DNA from: Jeotgalibaca caeni
Lineage (GTDB): Bacteria > Bacillota > Bacilli > Lactobacillales > Aerococcaceae
DNA length: 56,812 nt
Direction of reading: 5' to 3'
NCBI RefSeq assembly: GCF_028863945.1
Contig: NZ_JARBEA010000011.1
Location: forward strand, 1-56,812
The notes beneath the pieces were generated by a model. The model was not told where the DNA came from. It saw only the letters and a list, made by a program, of their open reading frames with translations, and did no database searches. Positions 8,267 through 16,129 of this stretch are shown here, piece after piece; position 1 is the first letter of the stretch, and every line of letters begins with the position of its first letter. Position numbers and translations under genes: made by a program.

Positions 8267-8752
8267 ATGGAGAAATTTACTTATTATTTGAAACAGATGA
8301 TTCAATCCGTCTCGCGAGGATTATGGGGATACTTAGTAGCTGCTTTGAAGTTGGCGTTATTAGGATTTGGAATACTAGCAGCAGGTCTTTGGATCATCGG
8401 AGTTGACTACTGGTTCCTGAAGGCAATCGGGATTGCGATTGTGGATATCATACCTGTGTTAGGAAGTGGGATTGTGATGATCCCTTGGGCACTGGTTCAC
8501 TTTTTCCAAGGAAACACGACCCTTGCTTGGCAAATTGGACTGCTGTTTATTGTACTAGTAGTCGTTCGGCAAGTGGCTGAGCCGGTGCTTACAGGACGGG
8601 CAATTGGCGTACGTCCCATCTACACATTCTTAGCTACCATTGTCTGCATCATGATTTTTGGACCACTTGGAGCTGTATTAGGCGCGGTAGTGGCGGTAGT
8701 TCTGAAGTCCATTTTCTCCATTCAATCATTCCAAAAGAATGAGTATGAGTAA
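8267..8752 (+). CDS. Half-size AI-2E/UPF0118-type membrane protein
   Basis: AI-2E family exporters are about 350 residues with 7-8 membrane helices; this protein has 161 and matches only their C-terminal half. The family landmarks are present in order: DIIPVLGSGIVMIPWAL, then VRQVAEPVLTGRAIGVRPIYT, then the glycine-rich FGPLGAVLGAVVAVVLK helix. An N-terminal helix at about residues 22-45 precedes them. Start 8267 follows AAAAGGAGTGGG. Upstream sequence encodes a different protein, so this is not a frameshift fragment in the window. It may be a decayed exporter or a domain that works as an oligomer. Confidence 0.75.
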   Translation: MEKFTYYLKQMIQSVSRGLWGYLVAALKLALLGFGILAAGLWIIGVDYWFLKAIGIAIVDIIPVLGSGIVMIPWALVHFFQGNTTLAWQIGLLFIVLVVVRQVAEPVLTGRAIGVRPIYTFLATIVCIMIFGPLGAVLGAVVAVVLKSIFSIQSFQKNEYE

Positions 8753-8857
8753 ATCTCTTTTTCATATCCGTTTGCCAGATTGTTTTCATTTCAGTATAAT
8801 GGAAAACGTTGGTTCAAAAAGAACCGGATGCAAAGGATAGAAAGAGGTATACTAGTT

Positions 8858-9262
8858 ATGAAAAAAAGAATTGACTTAACAGGCAGACAGTTTGGTGACT
8901 TGATGGTAATCAGCAAGGCTGATTCCAAAGAGAAAGGACGTTTCTGGAACGCCAGATGTACCTGTGGCAAGGAAATGGTAGTGAGGCAATCCGATTTGAA
9001 GAATCAGCGGATTACCAGTTGCGGGCACGAAGAAAACAAAGCGACGGTTGTTGCTGCTCCAAAAGCAAAGGTTGAAAAGAAAAAAGCAACACCGGCTTCC
9101 GGCAGTACCGGCTATGTTGGTGTTAAACAAGTGGAATTAAAGAGTGGGACACGCTACAAAGCAAACATCAGCGTTCAAGGTAAAAATAAACATCTTGGAA
9201 CTTTTGATACACTTGAAGAAGCGATTGCTGTTCGTAAAGAAGCAGAAGCACTATACCGCTAG
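8858..9262 (+). CDS. AP2-domain DNA-binding protein with Cys-rich head
   Basis: The 134-residue product has two parts. Residues 1-55 resemble the head of phage AP2/HNH proteins: LTGRQFGDLMVISKADS, then CTCGKEMVV and SCGHE, which give a Cys/Cys/Cys/His metal site. A Lys/Ala-rich linker (about 58-83) leads to a C-terminal AP2-like domain, GYVGVKQVELKSGTRYKANI then HLGTFDTLEEAIAVRKEAE, the usual three-strand plus helix pattern that reads DNA. No HNH nuclease motif is present. No other phage gene is near, so this looks like a domesticated or stranded phage protein. A terminator follows at 9282. Confidence 0.8.
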   Translation: MKKRIDLTGRQFGDLMVISKADSKEKGRFWNARCTCGKEMVVRQSDLKNQRITSCGHEENKATVVAAPKAKVEKKKATPASGSTGYVGVKQVELKSGTRYKANISVQGKNKHLGTFDTLEEAIAVRKEAEALYR

Positions 9263-9281
9263 AGATAGGGGAAAGATGCGT

Positions 9282-9312
9282 GAGGCGGGAGTCATTTCCT
9301 AGCCTCTTTTTC
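9282..9312 (+). terminator. Terminator after the AP2 gene
   Basis: GAGGCGGGA pairs imperfectly with TTCCTAGCCTC and is followed by TTTTTCC. Confidence 0.55.
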
Positions 9313-9332
9313 CTATGCGTGAATGTTAGAAC

Positions 9333-9352
9333 CATCCATTTTTGAATGGATG
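9333..9352 (+). promoter_or_regulatory. Small hairpin before the nucleotidase ribosome site
   Basis: CATCCATT and AATGGATG form a perfect 8-bp stem with a TTTG loop, ending two bases before AGGAAAGGG. It could be an operator or a leader hairpin; nothing identifies a regulator. Confidence 0.35.
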
Positions 9353-9367
9353 CAGGAAAGGGCGTAA

Positions 9368-10843
9368 ATGATGAAACAGTTAAAACTTATTTGTTCGACC
9401 GATATCCACGGTTATATTTATCCGATCAATTTTGCCAGCAACGAAACCGTTCCTCTAGGGATGTCTCGTATCGCCAGCTACGTAAAGGAAGAACGAGAAA
9501 AGTATGACGTACTCCTGTTGGATAATGGGGACGTGAACCAAGGCAGTCCGCTTGTCACGTATGCGAACAAGAATGAGAGCCAAAATGTGATGGCGAAAGC
9601 TTTGAACGTATTAAATTATGATTATATGAATATCGGGAATCATGACTTTAATTTTGGCAGTGAATTTTTAGCCGATTACATAGATCAAGTGGAAGCAAAA
9701 TCACTCGTATCAAATGTCCTTTATAAAGGACAGCCGCTTGGTGAGTCCCGTATCATCAACTTACCAACACATCAATTGAAAATCGGTTTGATTGGTGTAG
9801 TGACCGATTATATTCCTAACTGGGAGAAACCGAGTAATCTAACAGACCTGACGATTCTATCGGTAGTAGACACCGTAAAACAGGAAGTAGAGAAGTTGAG
9901 AAGTGATGTGGATAAGATTATTGTCTGCTATCATGGTGGTTTAGAAAAAGACCCGGCTACAGGGGAACCTACCGAACCGTTAACCGGCGAGAATGTGGGG
10001 TACGACCTCGTAACCAATATTCCTGGAATCGATGTGCTGTTCTCCGGTCATCAACATAGAAGTATTGTTACTCACATTGGAGATACCTTAGTTCTGCAAG
10101 CATCTAATAACGCACAAGAAATCATGGAAATAACATACCAAGATGGCGTATTTACTGGAAACCTTGTTCAAACAAGTGACTATGATAACAGCCAAGAATT
10201 TCTCGCTCATTTTGAGTCTGTTTATGCAGCTACACAAAATTGGCTGGATGAAAAAATTGGACCAGGTGATGAAGGACTTGCTGTTCCAGATTTGATTGAA
10301 GAACAAAAAAATCCAGGAGCTTTTACGCGATTGGTGAATTTGGCTCAGCTAGACTTTACTGGCGCCGATATTTCAGCAAATTCGCTCTATGATTCTACAA
10401 TGGGATTCAGTGAGGAAATTACCTATCGACAACTTGCTGCAAATTTCCCATTCCCGAATACACTGGTAGTGATGGAAGTGGACGGCGAAACGTTAAAAGA
10501 GTTCCTTGAATGGAATGCGAACTACTGGACGATGGAAAATGGAGAAGTAACGGTTCATCCAAGTTACTTGGAACCGAAACGCCAACTCTACAATTACGAC
10601 ATTGTAGAAGGAGTTACCTTCCATACGAACGTAGCGAAGCCAGTAGGAGAGCGCATCGAAGACCTTACGTATAAAGGGAATCCAGTGCAACCAACGGACA
10701 CGTTCCGCTTTGTCATGAATAATTACCGTGCATCTGGCGGCGGAAACTTCCATATGTTGAAAAAAGGCAAGGTTCTAAAAGAATATACAGAAGAAATCAT
10801 TGATGTAATGTACGCGTATTTGCAAAAAATAGCAGAAAAGTAA
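9368..10843 (+). CDS. Cytosolic 5'-nucleotidase-like metallophosphoesterase (YunD-like)
   Basis: A two-domain enzyme of the UshA/5'-nucleotidase family, 491 residues. The calcineurin-like metal site is read in STDIHGYIY, DNGDVNQGS, GNHDFNFG, CYHGG and SGHQHRS. The C-terminal domain carries NYRASGGGNF, the substrate-binding loop for the nucleotide base. There is no signal peptide or wall anchor, unlike UshA, so it should act in the cytosol on nucleotides, cyclic nucleotides or UDP-sugars. It precedes the phn transporter by 130 bases, a pairing seen in other Firmicutes, and suggests that imported organophosphates are dephosphorylated here (inference). ATG 9368 and 9371 are both possible. Confidence 0.88.
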   Translation: MMKQLKLICSTDIHGYIYPINFASNETVPLGMSRIASYVKEEREKYDVLLLDNGDVNQGSPLVTYANKNESQNVMAKALNVLNYDYMNIGNHDFNFGSEFLADYIDQVEAKSLVSNVLYKGQPLGESRIINLPTHQLKIGLIGVVTDYIPNWEKPSNLTDLTILSVVDTVKQEVEKLRSDVDKIIVCYHGGLEKDPATGEPTEPLTGENVGYDLVTNIPGIDVLFSGHQHRSIVTHIGDTLVLQASNNAQEIMEITYQDGVFTGNLVQTSDYDNSQEFLAHFESVYAATQNWLDEKIGPGDEGLAVPDLIEEQKNPGAFTRLVNLAQLDFTGADISANSLYDSTMGFSEEITYRQLAANFPFPNTLVVMEVDGETLKEFLEWNANYWTMENGEVTVHPSYLEPKRQLYNYDIVEGVTFHTNVAKPVGERIEDLTYKGNPVQPTDTFRFVMNNYRASGGGNFHMLKKGKVLKEYTEEIIDVMYAYLQKIAEK

Positions 10844-10872
10844 TACTCTTAAACAGAATGTTGACAAAAACT

Positions 10873-10930
10873 TGTAAATTCTTAGAAATTGCTTAGAATT
10901 TACACAAATTTTACATTCGAACGCTATACT
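10873..10930 (+). promoter_or_regulatory. PhoP-type box and -10 of the phn operon
   Basis: Two TTTACA hexamers stand in direct repeat at 10899-10904 and 10910-10915, five bases apart and so 11 bases in phase, the arrangement of Gram-positive Pho boxes. A TATACT -10 follows at 10925-10930 with no good -35, as expected for an activated promoter. A further inverted copy, TGTAAA at 10873, forms a 10-bp palindrome (TGTAAATTCT/AGAATTTACA, 10873-10904). This points to activation by PhoP under phosphate limitation. Confidence 0.7.
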
Positions 10931-10972
10931 TACTCTGTTAAATATAAAAATCAGTTGGAGGTACTTTTTCTC

Positions 10973-12013
10973 ATGAAGAAATTTGGCAGAACAGTATTGA
11001 CCGGTTTATCGATGGCACTTCTTGTTGGGTGTGCAAATGAAAGCACTGAAACGGCAGGAAATGACGGAGCATCTAAGGAAATCGAAACATTAACAGTTGG
11101 TTTCGTTCCTTCTCGTGATCCAGAAGAAATCGTTACAGCTACCGAACCATTGAAAGAAATGTTGCAAGCGGAGCTTGGTGAACTGGGCTATACCGTTGAT
11201 GAAGTGGAAATCAACGTGGGTACGAACTACGAAGCGGTTGGTGAAGGCTTGTCTGCTGGCACGATTGATATTGGTTTGATTCCTGGTGGTACGTATGTTT
11301 TATATGATGACGGTGCTGAAGTAGTACTGACTGCTACACGTGATGGATTGTCTAATGATTCTGATAATCCAAAAGATTGGAATGAGAACGAACCAACTGA
11401 ACCAACAACGGAACAAGCTGTTTCTTACCGTTCTTTGATTGTTGCTGGACCTTCTGAAAAAGGAAAAGAATTGGCTGCCAAAGTAAATAGCGGCGAAGAA
11501 TTAACTTGGGAAGATTTAAATAGTGCAACATGGAGCGTTATGTCTTCTAGCTCCCCAGCAGGATACATTTACCCAGCTCTATGGTTAGACGAAAACTATG
11601 GCAAAACTATTACAGACTTATCAAACGCAATTATCTCTGACTCCTATGCTTCTGCATTTGCTCGTTTAGCTTCTGGTCAAGTTGATGTATTGTTGACTTA
11701 TGCAGATGCAAGAAGAGACTTTGAAGAGCCTTGGAGCACGGAATATGGCATGGAAGATATCTGGAAAGATACTGATTTAATCGGTGTAACACCAGGAATC
11801 TATAACGACACAGTAAGTGTAAGCAGAAGTTCTGAAATCATGAACGATGATTTGAAAGCTGCTATCCAACAAGCATTCATCAACATTGGTGAAACAGAAG
11901 AAGGAAAAGAAGTAATCTCCATCTATTCCCACAACGGTTACCAAGAAGCAACAGATGCAGATTATGATAACGAACGTAAAGCACAAGAATTAGTTCAAAC
12001 ATTAGGTCAATAA
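10973..12013 (+). CDS. phnD: Phosphonate/phosphite-type substrate-binding lipoprotein
   Basis: This is the periplasmic-type binding protein of an ABC importer, anchored as a lipoprotein. The lipobox LLVGC lies about residue 17-21 behind a short hydrophobic leader starting MKKFGR. The mature part begins with TVGFVPSRDPEEI and contains GLSAGTIDIGLIPGGTYV and SSSSPAGYIYPALWL, the ligand-contacting regions of PhnD/PtxB proteins. It has 346 residues. GGAGG stands before ATG 10973. No C-P lyase, phosphonatase or phosphite dehydrogenase gene is in the window, so the ligand may be a phosphonate, phosphite or a phosphate ester. Confidence 0.92.
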   Translation: MKKFGRTVLTGLSMALLVGCANESTETAGNDGASKEIETLTVGFVPSRDPEEIVTATEPLKEMLQAELGELGYTVDEVEINVGTNYEAVGEGLSAGTIDIGLIPGGTYVLYDDGAEVVLTATRDGLSNDSDNPKDWNENEPTEPTTEQAVSYRSLIVAGPSEKGKELAAKVNSGEELTWEDLNSATWSVMSSSSPAGYIYPALWLDENYGKTITDLSNAIISDSYASAFARLASGQVDVLLTYADARRDFEEPWSTEYGMEDIWKDTDLIGVTPGIYNDTVSVSRSSEIMNDDLKAAIQQAFINIGETEEGKEVISIYSHNGYQEATDADYDNERKAQELVQTLGQ

Positions 12014-12033
12014 CAAAAATAAAAGTTAGCGTC

Positions 12034-12062
12034 GGGGGCCGAACTTACTTCGGTCCCTTTTG
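12034..12062 (+). terminator. Hairpin between phnD and phnC
   Basis: GGGGCCGAA pairs with TTCGGTCCC (one G-T) and runs into CTTTTTG. Placed between the binding-protein gene and the ATPase gene it should lower expression of the downstream genes relative to phnD, a common ABC-operon device. Confidence 0.7.
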
Positions 12063-12081
12063 TATATATGGAGGAACGAAC

Positions 12082-12852
12082 ATGATTGAATTTGATAATG
12101 TCAGTAAAGTATATCCCAATGGTGTAAAAGCTTTGACTGATGTTTCCGTACAAATCGAACAAGGAGAATTCGTGGCCATTATCGGACTTTCAGGATCAGG
12201 AAAATCTACCTTTATTCGTTGTATCAACCGGATGCATGATATTCAAAGCGGAACCCTTAAAGTAAACAACATCAATATTTCTCAACTAAAAGGAAAAGAA
12301 ATTCGTCAGTTTAGAAGAAACATCGGTATGATTTTCCAATCCTTTAACTTGGTAAAACGAATCAGCGTGATTCGCAATGTATTAGCTGCTTTTGTTCCTG
12401 ACTTGCCAGCATGGCGCAAATTCTTAGGCATTTTTCCTGCTGAACAAAAGATGATTGCTCTGGAGGCTTTGGATAACGTACACATCTTAGATAAAGCCTA
12501 TACTCGTGTAGACCAATTATCTGGTGGACAACAACAGCGTGTAGCACTTGCTCGTGCATTGGCGCAAAATCCACAAATTATTTTGGCAGATGAGCCGGTA
12601 GCGTCCCTTGACCCAGTTACTTCGAAGCAAGTAATGGATGACTTCAAGCGAATCAATGAAGAAAATAACATCAGTATCTTAATCAATATCCATGATGTAG
12701 AACTTGCATTGGCTTATTGTGACCGTGTTATCGGAATTAATAAAGGCCGCATTGTTTATGACGGCAAGTCAGCTGACATCACCCAAGAAATTTTAGATTC
12801 AATTTATCGTTCGGACCAAGCTGGGAGTGAGAAACGTGCCGAAAATGAGTAA
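12082..12852 (+). CDS. phnC: Phosphonate ABC transporter ATPase
   Basis: The 256-residue ATP-binding subunit that powers the PhnDCE importer. Walker A is GLSGSGKST, the signature is LSGGQQQR, Walker B is IILADEPVASLDP, and the switch His is in INIHDVELA. The PhnC-type insertion (PDLPAWRKFLGIFPAEQK, about residues 104-122) is present. It overlaps the start of the first permease gene. Ribosome site GGAGGAACGAAC precedes ATG 12082. Confidence 0.93.
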   Translation: MIEFDNVSKVYPNGVKALTDVSVQIEQGEFVAIIGLSGSGKSTFIRCINRMHDIQSGTLKVNNINISQLKGKEIRQFRRNIGMIFQSFNLVKRISVIRNVLAAFVPDLPAWRKFLGIFPAEQKMIALEALDNVHILDKAYTRVDQLSGGQQQRVALARALAQNPQIILADEPVASLDPVTSKQVMDDFKRINEENNISILINIHDVELALAYCDRVIGINKGRIVYDGKSADITQEILDSIYRSDQAGSEKRAENE

Positions 12853-13657
12853 TCTATTTCCACCACGAGTAATGGAATTGTCAAATGGAAAGAAAGTAAT
12901 CAAGCCTCGTTCCAAGACACCGTTGATTCTTTTGTTGGTTCTTATTTTTACTTTCATTTCCGTAGAGATAACTGGATTTAACTTCGAAACGTTATTCCGC
13001 CGGGGAAATCAATTCTGGGTCATTTTAGGAGATATGCTTCCTCCAAATGTAAACTTTTGGAAGAGCATTTGGCCGTTACTACTTGATACGATTAAAATGT
13101 CCTTATTTGGTTCAGTAATGGGTGCAATTGTGGCCTTGCCGGTTGCGATTTTAGCATCACAAAATATTGTTCATAATCTAGTGATTACATCCATCTTCAA
13201 AACGTTTCTTAGTATTTTACGTACCTTGCCAACTTTGATATCTGCACTTGTTGCAACGTATATTTTTGGAATTGGAACCATGGCAGGGATGGTTGCGATT
13301 TTCCTTTTCTCTTTAGCATATGTAGGGAAACTCTTGTATGAACAGATTGAATCTGTAGATATGGGTGCTTTTGAAGCGATGGAATCCATCGGCTACACGA
13401 AATTTTATGCATTCCGTTATGCTGTATTTCCAGAAGTTCTTCCTTCTTACCTTTCTACCACACTGTTTAACTTTGAAGGGAACGTGCGTTACGCATCGAT
13501 TCTTGGTTATGTTGGTGCTGGTGGGATCGGGATGTTACTCAACGAGCGTCTAGGTTGGAGAGATTACCCGAGTGTCGGGATGATTTTGCTTGCCTTGTTC
13601 GTGACCGTTTATCTTATCGAAACGGTCAGTGAGTATTTCCGTAACAAATTAAATTAA
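12836..13657 (+). CDS. phnE: Phosphonate ABC transporter permease 1
   Basis: An inner-membrane permease of about 273 residues with roughly five to six helices. The coupling EAA loop is MGAFEAMESIGYTKFYAFRYAVFP, followed by the conserved GYVGAGGIGMLL. GTG 12836 is preferred because GGGAG stands 8 bases upstream; ATG 12845 and GTG 12827 are alternatives. It overlaps the end of phnC by 17 bases, showing tight coupling. It pairs with the second permease as a heterodimer. Confidence 0.9.
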   Translation: MPKMSNLFPPRVMELSNGKKVIKPRSKTPLILLLVLIFTFISVEITGFNFETLFRRGNQFWVILGDMLPPNVNFWKSIWPLLLDTIKMSLFGSVMGAIVALPVAILASQNIVHNLVITSIFKTFLSILRTLPTLISALVATYIFGIGTMAGMVAIFLFSLAYVGKLLYEQIESVDMGAFEAMESIGYTKFYAFRYAVFPEVLPSYLSTTLFNFEGNVRYASILGYVGAGGIGMLLNERLGWRDYPSVGMILLALFVTVYLIETVSEYFRNKLN

Positions 13658-13669
13658 GGAGGGACTTCC

Positions 13670-14485
13670 ATGAATCATTCTGAAAGAGTAGAAAATCAAT
13701 TTGCTTTAGAACCAACAAACCGTTGGTACAAAATAACCATGACAATCTTGGTTGTTGCTTTATTGATGTGGTCTGCTACATCAATTAGTCTTGCAGGTTT
13801 AGAAAATTCAAGCTTGGAAGTCGCGCGCAATATTATTAATGGAATTTTGCGTCCTGATTTGGAATTTCTCTTTGATTTTTCAGAAGGCGGCGTTCCTTAC
13901 CTTTTATTTGAAACTATCAGTATTGCCTTTCTAGGAACGATTGTTGGTGCAGTTGTTTCAATCCCGTTTGCGTTTCTTTCTTCTTATAAAATCATGCCTA
14001 AACCAGTTGCCTATGTAGGGCGCTTGATCACGATGGCAGTTCGTACGGTTCCATCGCTTGTTTATGGGTTGATGTTCATCCGTGTGGCTGGACCTGGTCC
14101 GTTTACCGGTGTATTAACAATGTCGTTTGTTTCCATTGGAATGGTAACGAAGCTATACATCGATGCGATTGAAGACTTGGATACCGATATACTGGAATCA
14201 ATGACTGCAATGGGAATGACGAAGTTTGAACAAATCTATTACGGCATTTTGCCTCAGCTGTTTTCATATTTCCTATCCATTGTTATCTATCGATTCGATA
14301 TGAATTTACGTGATGCATCTGTTCTTGGATTAGTAGGGGCAGGCGGAATCGGAGCACCGCTTATTTTCGCGATGAACTCCTACCGTTGGAATGAAGTAGG
14401 ATCGATTTTGATCGGTCTTGTCCTATTGGTGCTGTTTATTGAGTTCTTCTCCACTCGAATCCGAGAAAAATTAGTTCGCGGATAA
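13670..14485 (+). CDS. phnE: Phosphonate ABC transporter permease 2
   Basis: Second permease subunit, 271 residues. It is related to the preceding one: the EAA loop is DILESMTAMGMTKFEQIYYGILP and the following VLGLVGAGGIGAPLI matches the partner. AAGGAGGG precedes ATG 13670, 12 bases after the first permease. It ends the operon; a hairpin array and then a bidirectional terminator follow. Confidence 0.9.
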   Translation: MNHSERVENQFALEPTNRWYKITMTILVVALLMWSATSISLAGLENSSLEVARNIINGILRPDLEFLFDFSEGGVPYLLFETISIAFLGTIVGAVVSIPFAFLSSYKIMPKPVAYVGRLITMAVRTVPSLVYGLMFIRVAGPGPFTGVLTMSFVSIGMVTKLYIDAIEDLDTDILESMTAMGMTKFEQIYYGILPQLFSYFLSIVIYRFDMNLRDASVLGLVGAGGIGAPLIFAMNSYRWNEVGSILIGLVLLVLFIEFFSTRIREKLVRG

Positions 14486-14491
14486 GAATAT

Positions 14492-14635
14492 GTGCAAGTG
14501 AGGGGTTAAAAAAGGAGTCACTCATACCATTTCAGCTAAAATGGTATAAGTGAGCCCATAAAAAACCCCCACTCATACCAAAATCAACGAAAGCGTGCAA
14601 GTGAGCGATTTTTAAGAGCTCACTTGCACGCTTTC
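14492..14635. repeat. Intergenic hairpin array, GTGCAAGTGAGC / CACTCATACC words
   Basis: GTGCAAGTGAG occurs at 14492 and 14595 and in reverse at 14619-14629; CTCATACC occurs at 14521 and 14572. One hairpin (14519-14552) pairs CACTCATACCATTT with AAATGGTATAAGTG, 14 bp with one mismatch. The last (14589-14635) has a perfect 18-bp stem and an 11-base loop. It lies between phnE and the bidirectional terminator. Confidence 0.8.
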
Positions 14636-14651
14636 AACCAATTCAATATAA

Positions 14652-14697
14652 AACTCGAGAAATTGGATGACAATATCCGATTCCTCGAGTTTTTTTA
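14652..14697. terminator. Bidirectional terminator between phn operon and ohr
   Basis: AACTCGAG/CTCGAGTT closes an inner ATTGGAT/ATCCGAT stem and is followed by a run of T on the plus strand; A residues before it give U on the minus transcript. It separates two convergent units. Confidence 0.75.
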
Positions 14698-14699
14698 TT

Positions 14700-15128
14700 T
14701 TAGTAGTCTTCGACTTTTATTTCAACATCAATGTTTCCTTTGACAGCTTTAGAGTATGGGCAGAATGCATGAGCTTGATCAGCCAATTCTTGAGCTTTCT
14801 CAGGAGTTTGTCCTTCAACAGCAACGGTTAGAACAACGCTGATCTTGAAGCCATCGTCAGTTGGGTCAGAATTCAACTTGACCTCAGAGGTTACACGCGA
14901 TTTAGCTTTCACGCCAGCTTCTTGCATTTTTGCTTCTAGAGCAGAGTTGTAGCAAGCGCCATAACCTAATGCAAATAGCTGCTCAGGATTTTGTCCTGCG
15001 TCAGAACCACCCAATTTTTTTGGAGTTGTAATTTTCAAAGAGAAATCTGTATCGGTTAAATGACTTTCACCATTACGGCCACCTGTATTCACTGCAGTTG
15101 TAGTATAAAGTACTTTCGATTCACTCAT
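14700..15128 (-). CDS. ohr: Organic hydroperoxide resistance protein Ohr
   Basis: Ohr is a small thiol peroxidase that reduces organic and fatty-acid hydroperoxides using a Cys pair. Both cysteines are seen: GYGACYNSAL near residue 58 and HAFCPYSKAV near residue 123. At 142 residues it has the family length and the N-terminal VLYTTTAVNTGGRNG block. AGGAGG lies 7 bases before ATG 15128. No OhrR gene is adjacent. It diverges from the FMN reductase gene, so the two stress genes share one control region. Confidence 0.93.
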   Translation of the reverse strand: MSESKVLYTTTAVNTGGRNGESHLTDTDFSLKITTPKKLGGSDAGQNPEQLFALGYGACYNSALEAKMQEAGVKAKSRVTSEVKLNSDPTDDGFKISVVLTVAVEGQTPEKAQELADQAHAFCPYSKAVKGNIDVEIKVEDY

Positions 15129-15222
15129 CTTTATTCCTCCTAACATTTTTTCTTACAACTTAACTTTACACCTCTCAAAAATAAAGTCAAAAGTTTTGAA
15201 CTTATCTTTTTTAAAGCATTTG

Positions 15223-15270
15223 TTGACAACTTCAAATTAATACGATATTATATATTATGAATTCGAGATA
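15223..15270 (+). promoter_or_regulatory. Promoter with MhqR-like operator (FMN reductase)
   Basis: TTGACA (15223-15228), 17 bases, TATTAT (15246-15251). Starting two bases after the -10, 15253-15270 reads TATTATGAATTCGAGATA, matching 15 of 18 positions of the MhqR operator of Bacillus subtilis as I recall it (TATCTCGAATTCGAGATA). The dioxygenase promoter at 32501 has the same layout. Confidence 0.65.
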
Positions 15271-15308
15271 AATTAATTAGTAATAAATAATTAAAGGAGG
15301 AAATGGAT

Positions 15309-15968
15309 TTGACAAAGAAAAGTTTATTTTCGAGACTTGCTTCTTTTATAAGTGGGAATCAATCTGAATTACAAACAACCAATATAATGAACGAAGAGGA
15401 GATTGAACAGATGAAAATCGGTATTATTTCAGGAAGTGTACGTGAGGGAAACAATGCAACAGCAGTATCACAATGGATCTACGACTTCGCAACAAAACGG
15501 AATGATGAAGGTGTAGAATACGAAATCGTAAACTTGGCAGACTACCAATTGCCATTGCTTGGTGCGGCTTTACCTGCAGAATATCAAGACACGGCTATGG
15601 CAGCGGTCAAAGCTTGGTCTGAGAAAATGGCATCCCTTGATGGATACATCTTCGTTACACCAGAATATAATCATTCAGTAGGCGGCGCATTGAAGAATGC
15701 GTTAGACTTCTTGAAACCAGAAGTTGCTAATAAAGCGGCTGCAATGGTAGGTTACGGTAGCTTGGGTGGCGCACGTGCACATGAAAACATGCGCAGCATC
15801 TTAGGTGAACTAAGCGTTGCGAGCGTTCGTACAACAGTAAACTTCTCCTTGATGTCTGACTTTGAAAATATGAGTGTCTTCAAACCAAATGCATACAATG
15901 AAGTAAATGCAAATGGCATGTTGGATGACTTGTTGCTATGGAGCAAAGCTTTCCAGACCATTCGCTAA
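15309..15968 (+). CDS. NADPH-dependent FMN reductase / azoreductase-type protein
   Basis: A flavodoxin-fold oxidoreductase that should pass two electrons from NAD(P)H through FMN to quinones or azo compounds. The FMN phosphate loop is IISGSVREGNNA, and the family motif is FVTPEYNHSVGGALKNALDFL. The upstream AAAGGAGG best fits TTG 15309 (ATG 15303 is too near), giving a 34-residue leader rich in Lys, Ser and Glu. A second ribosome site, GAGGAG, precedes ATG 15411, where homologues normally start, so two forms are possible. The MhqR-like operator suggests induction by quinones. A strong terminator follows. Confidence 0.85.
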   Translation: MTKKSLFSRLASFISGNQSELQTTNIMNEEEIEQMKIGIISGSVREGNNATAVSQWIYDFATKRNDEGVEYEIVNLADYQLPLLGAALPAEYQDTAMAAVKAWSEKMASLDGYIFVTPEYNHSVGGALKNALDFLKPEVANKAAAMVGYGSLGGARAHENMRSILGELSVASVRTTVNFSLMSDFENMSVFKPNAYNEVNANGMLDDLLLWSKAFQTIR

Positions 15969-15998
15969 TTGAATAAGTTTACTTCTGTTAGAGAGAAG

Positions 15999-16036
15999 TA
16001 GAAAAGGGGCTGGAATTATTTCCAGCTCCTTTTCTA
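15999..16036 (+). terminator. Terminator after the FMN reductase gene
   Basis: A 17-bp stem from TAGAAAAGGGGCTGGAA to its partner at 16020-16036 (one G-T), with a TTAT loop; the right arm contains CCTTTTC. Confidence 0.75.
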
Positions 16037-16056
16037 TTCACAAAAAGTCTTATCAA

Positions 16057-16086
16057 TTGATATCCTCAAAGGATTCTCGCTACAAT
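16057..16086 (+). promoter_or_regulatory. Promoter of the SDR-ppk2-yqeY group
   Basis: TTGATA, an 18-base spacer and TACAAT, about 44 bases before the SDR start. Confidence 0.45.
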
Positions 16087-16129
16087 ATCAGTAACGGAAG
16101 CAACGTATATATTTTGAGGAGGAATGGAA

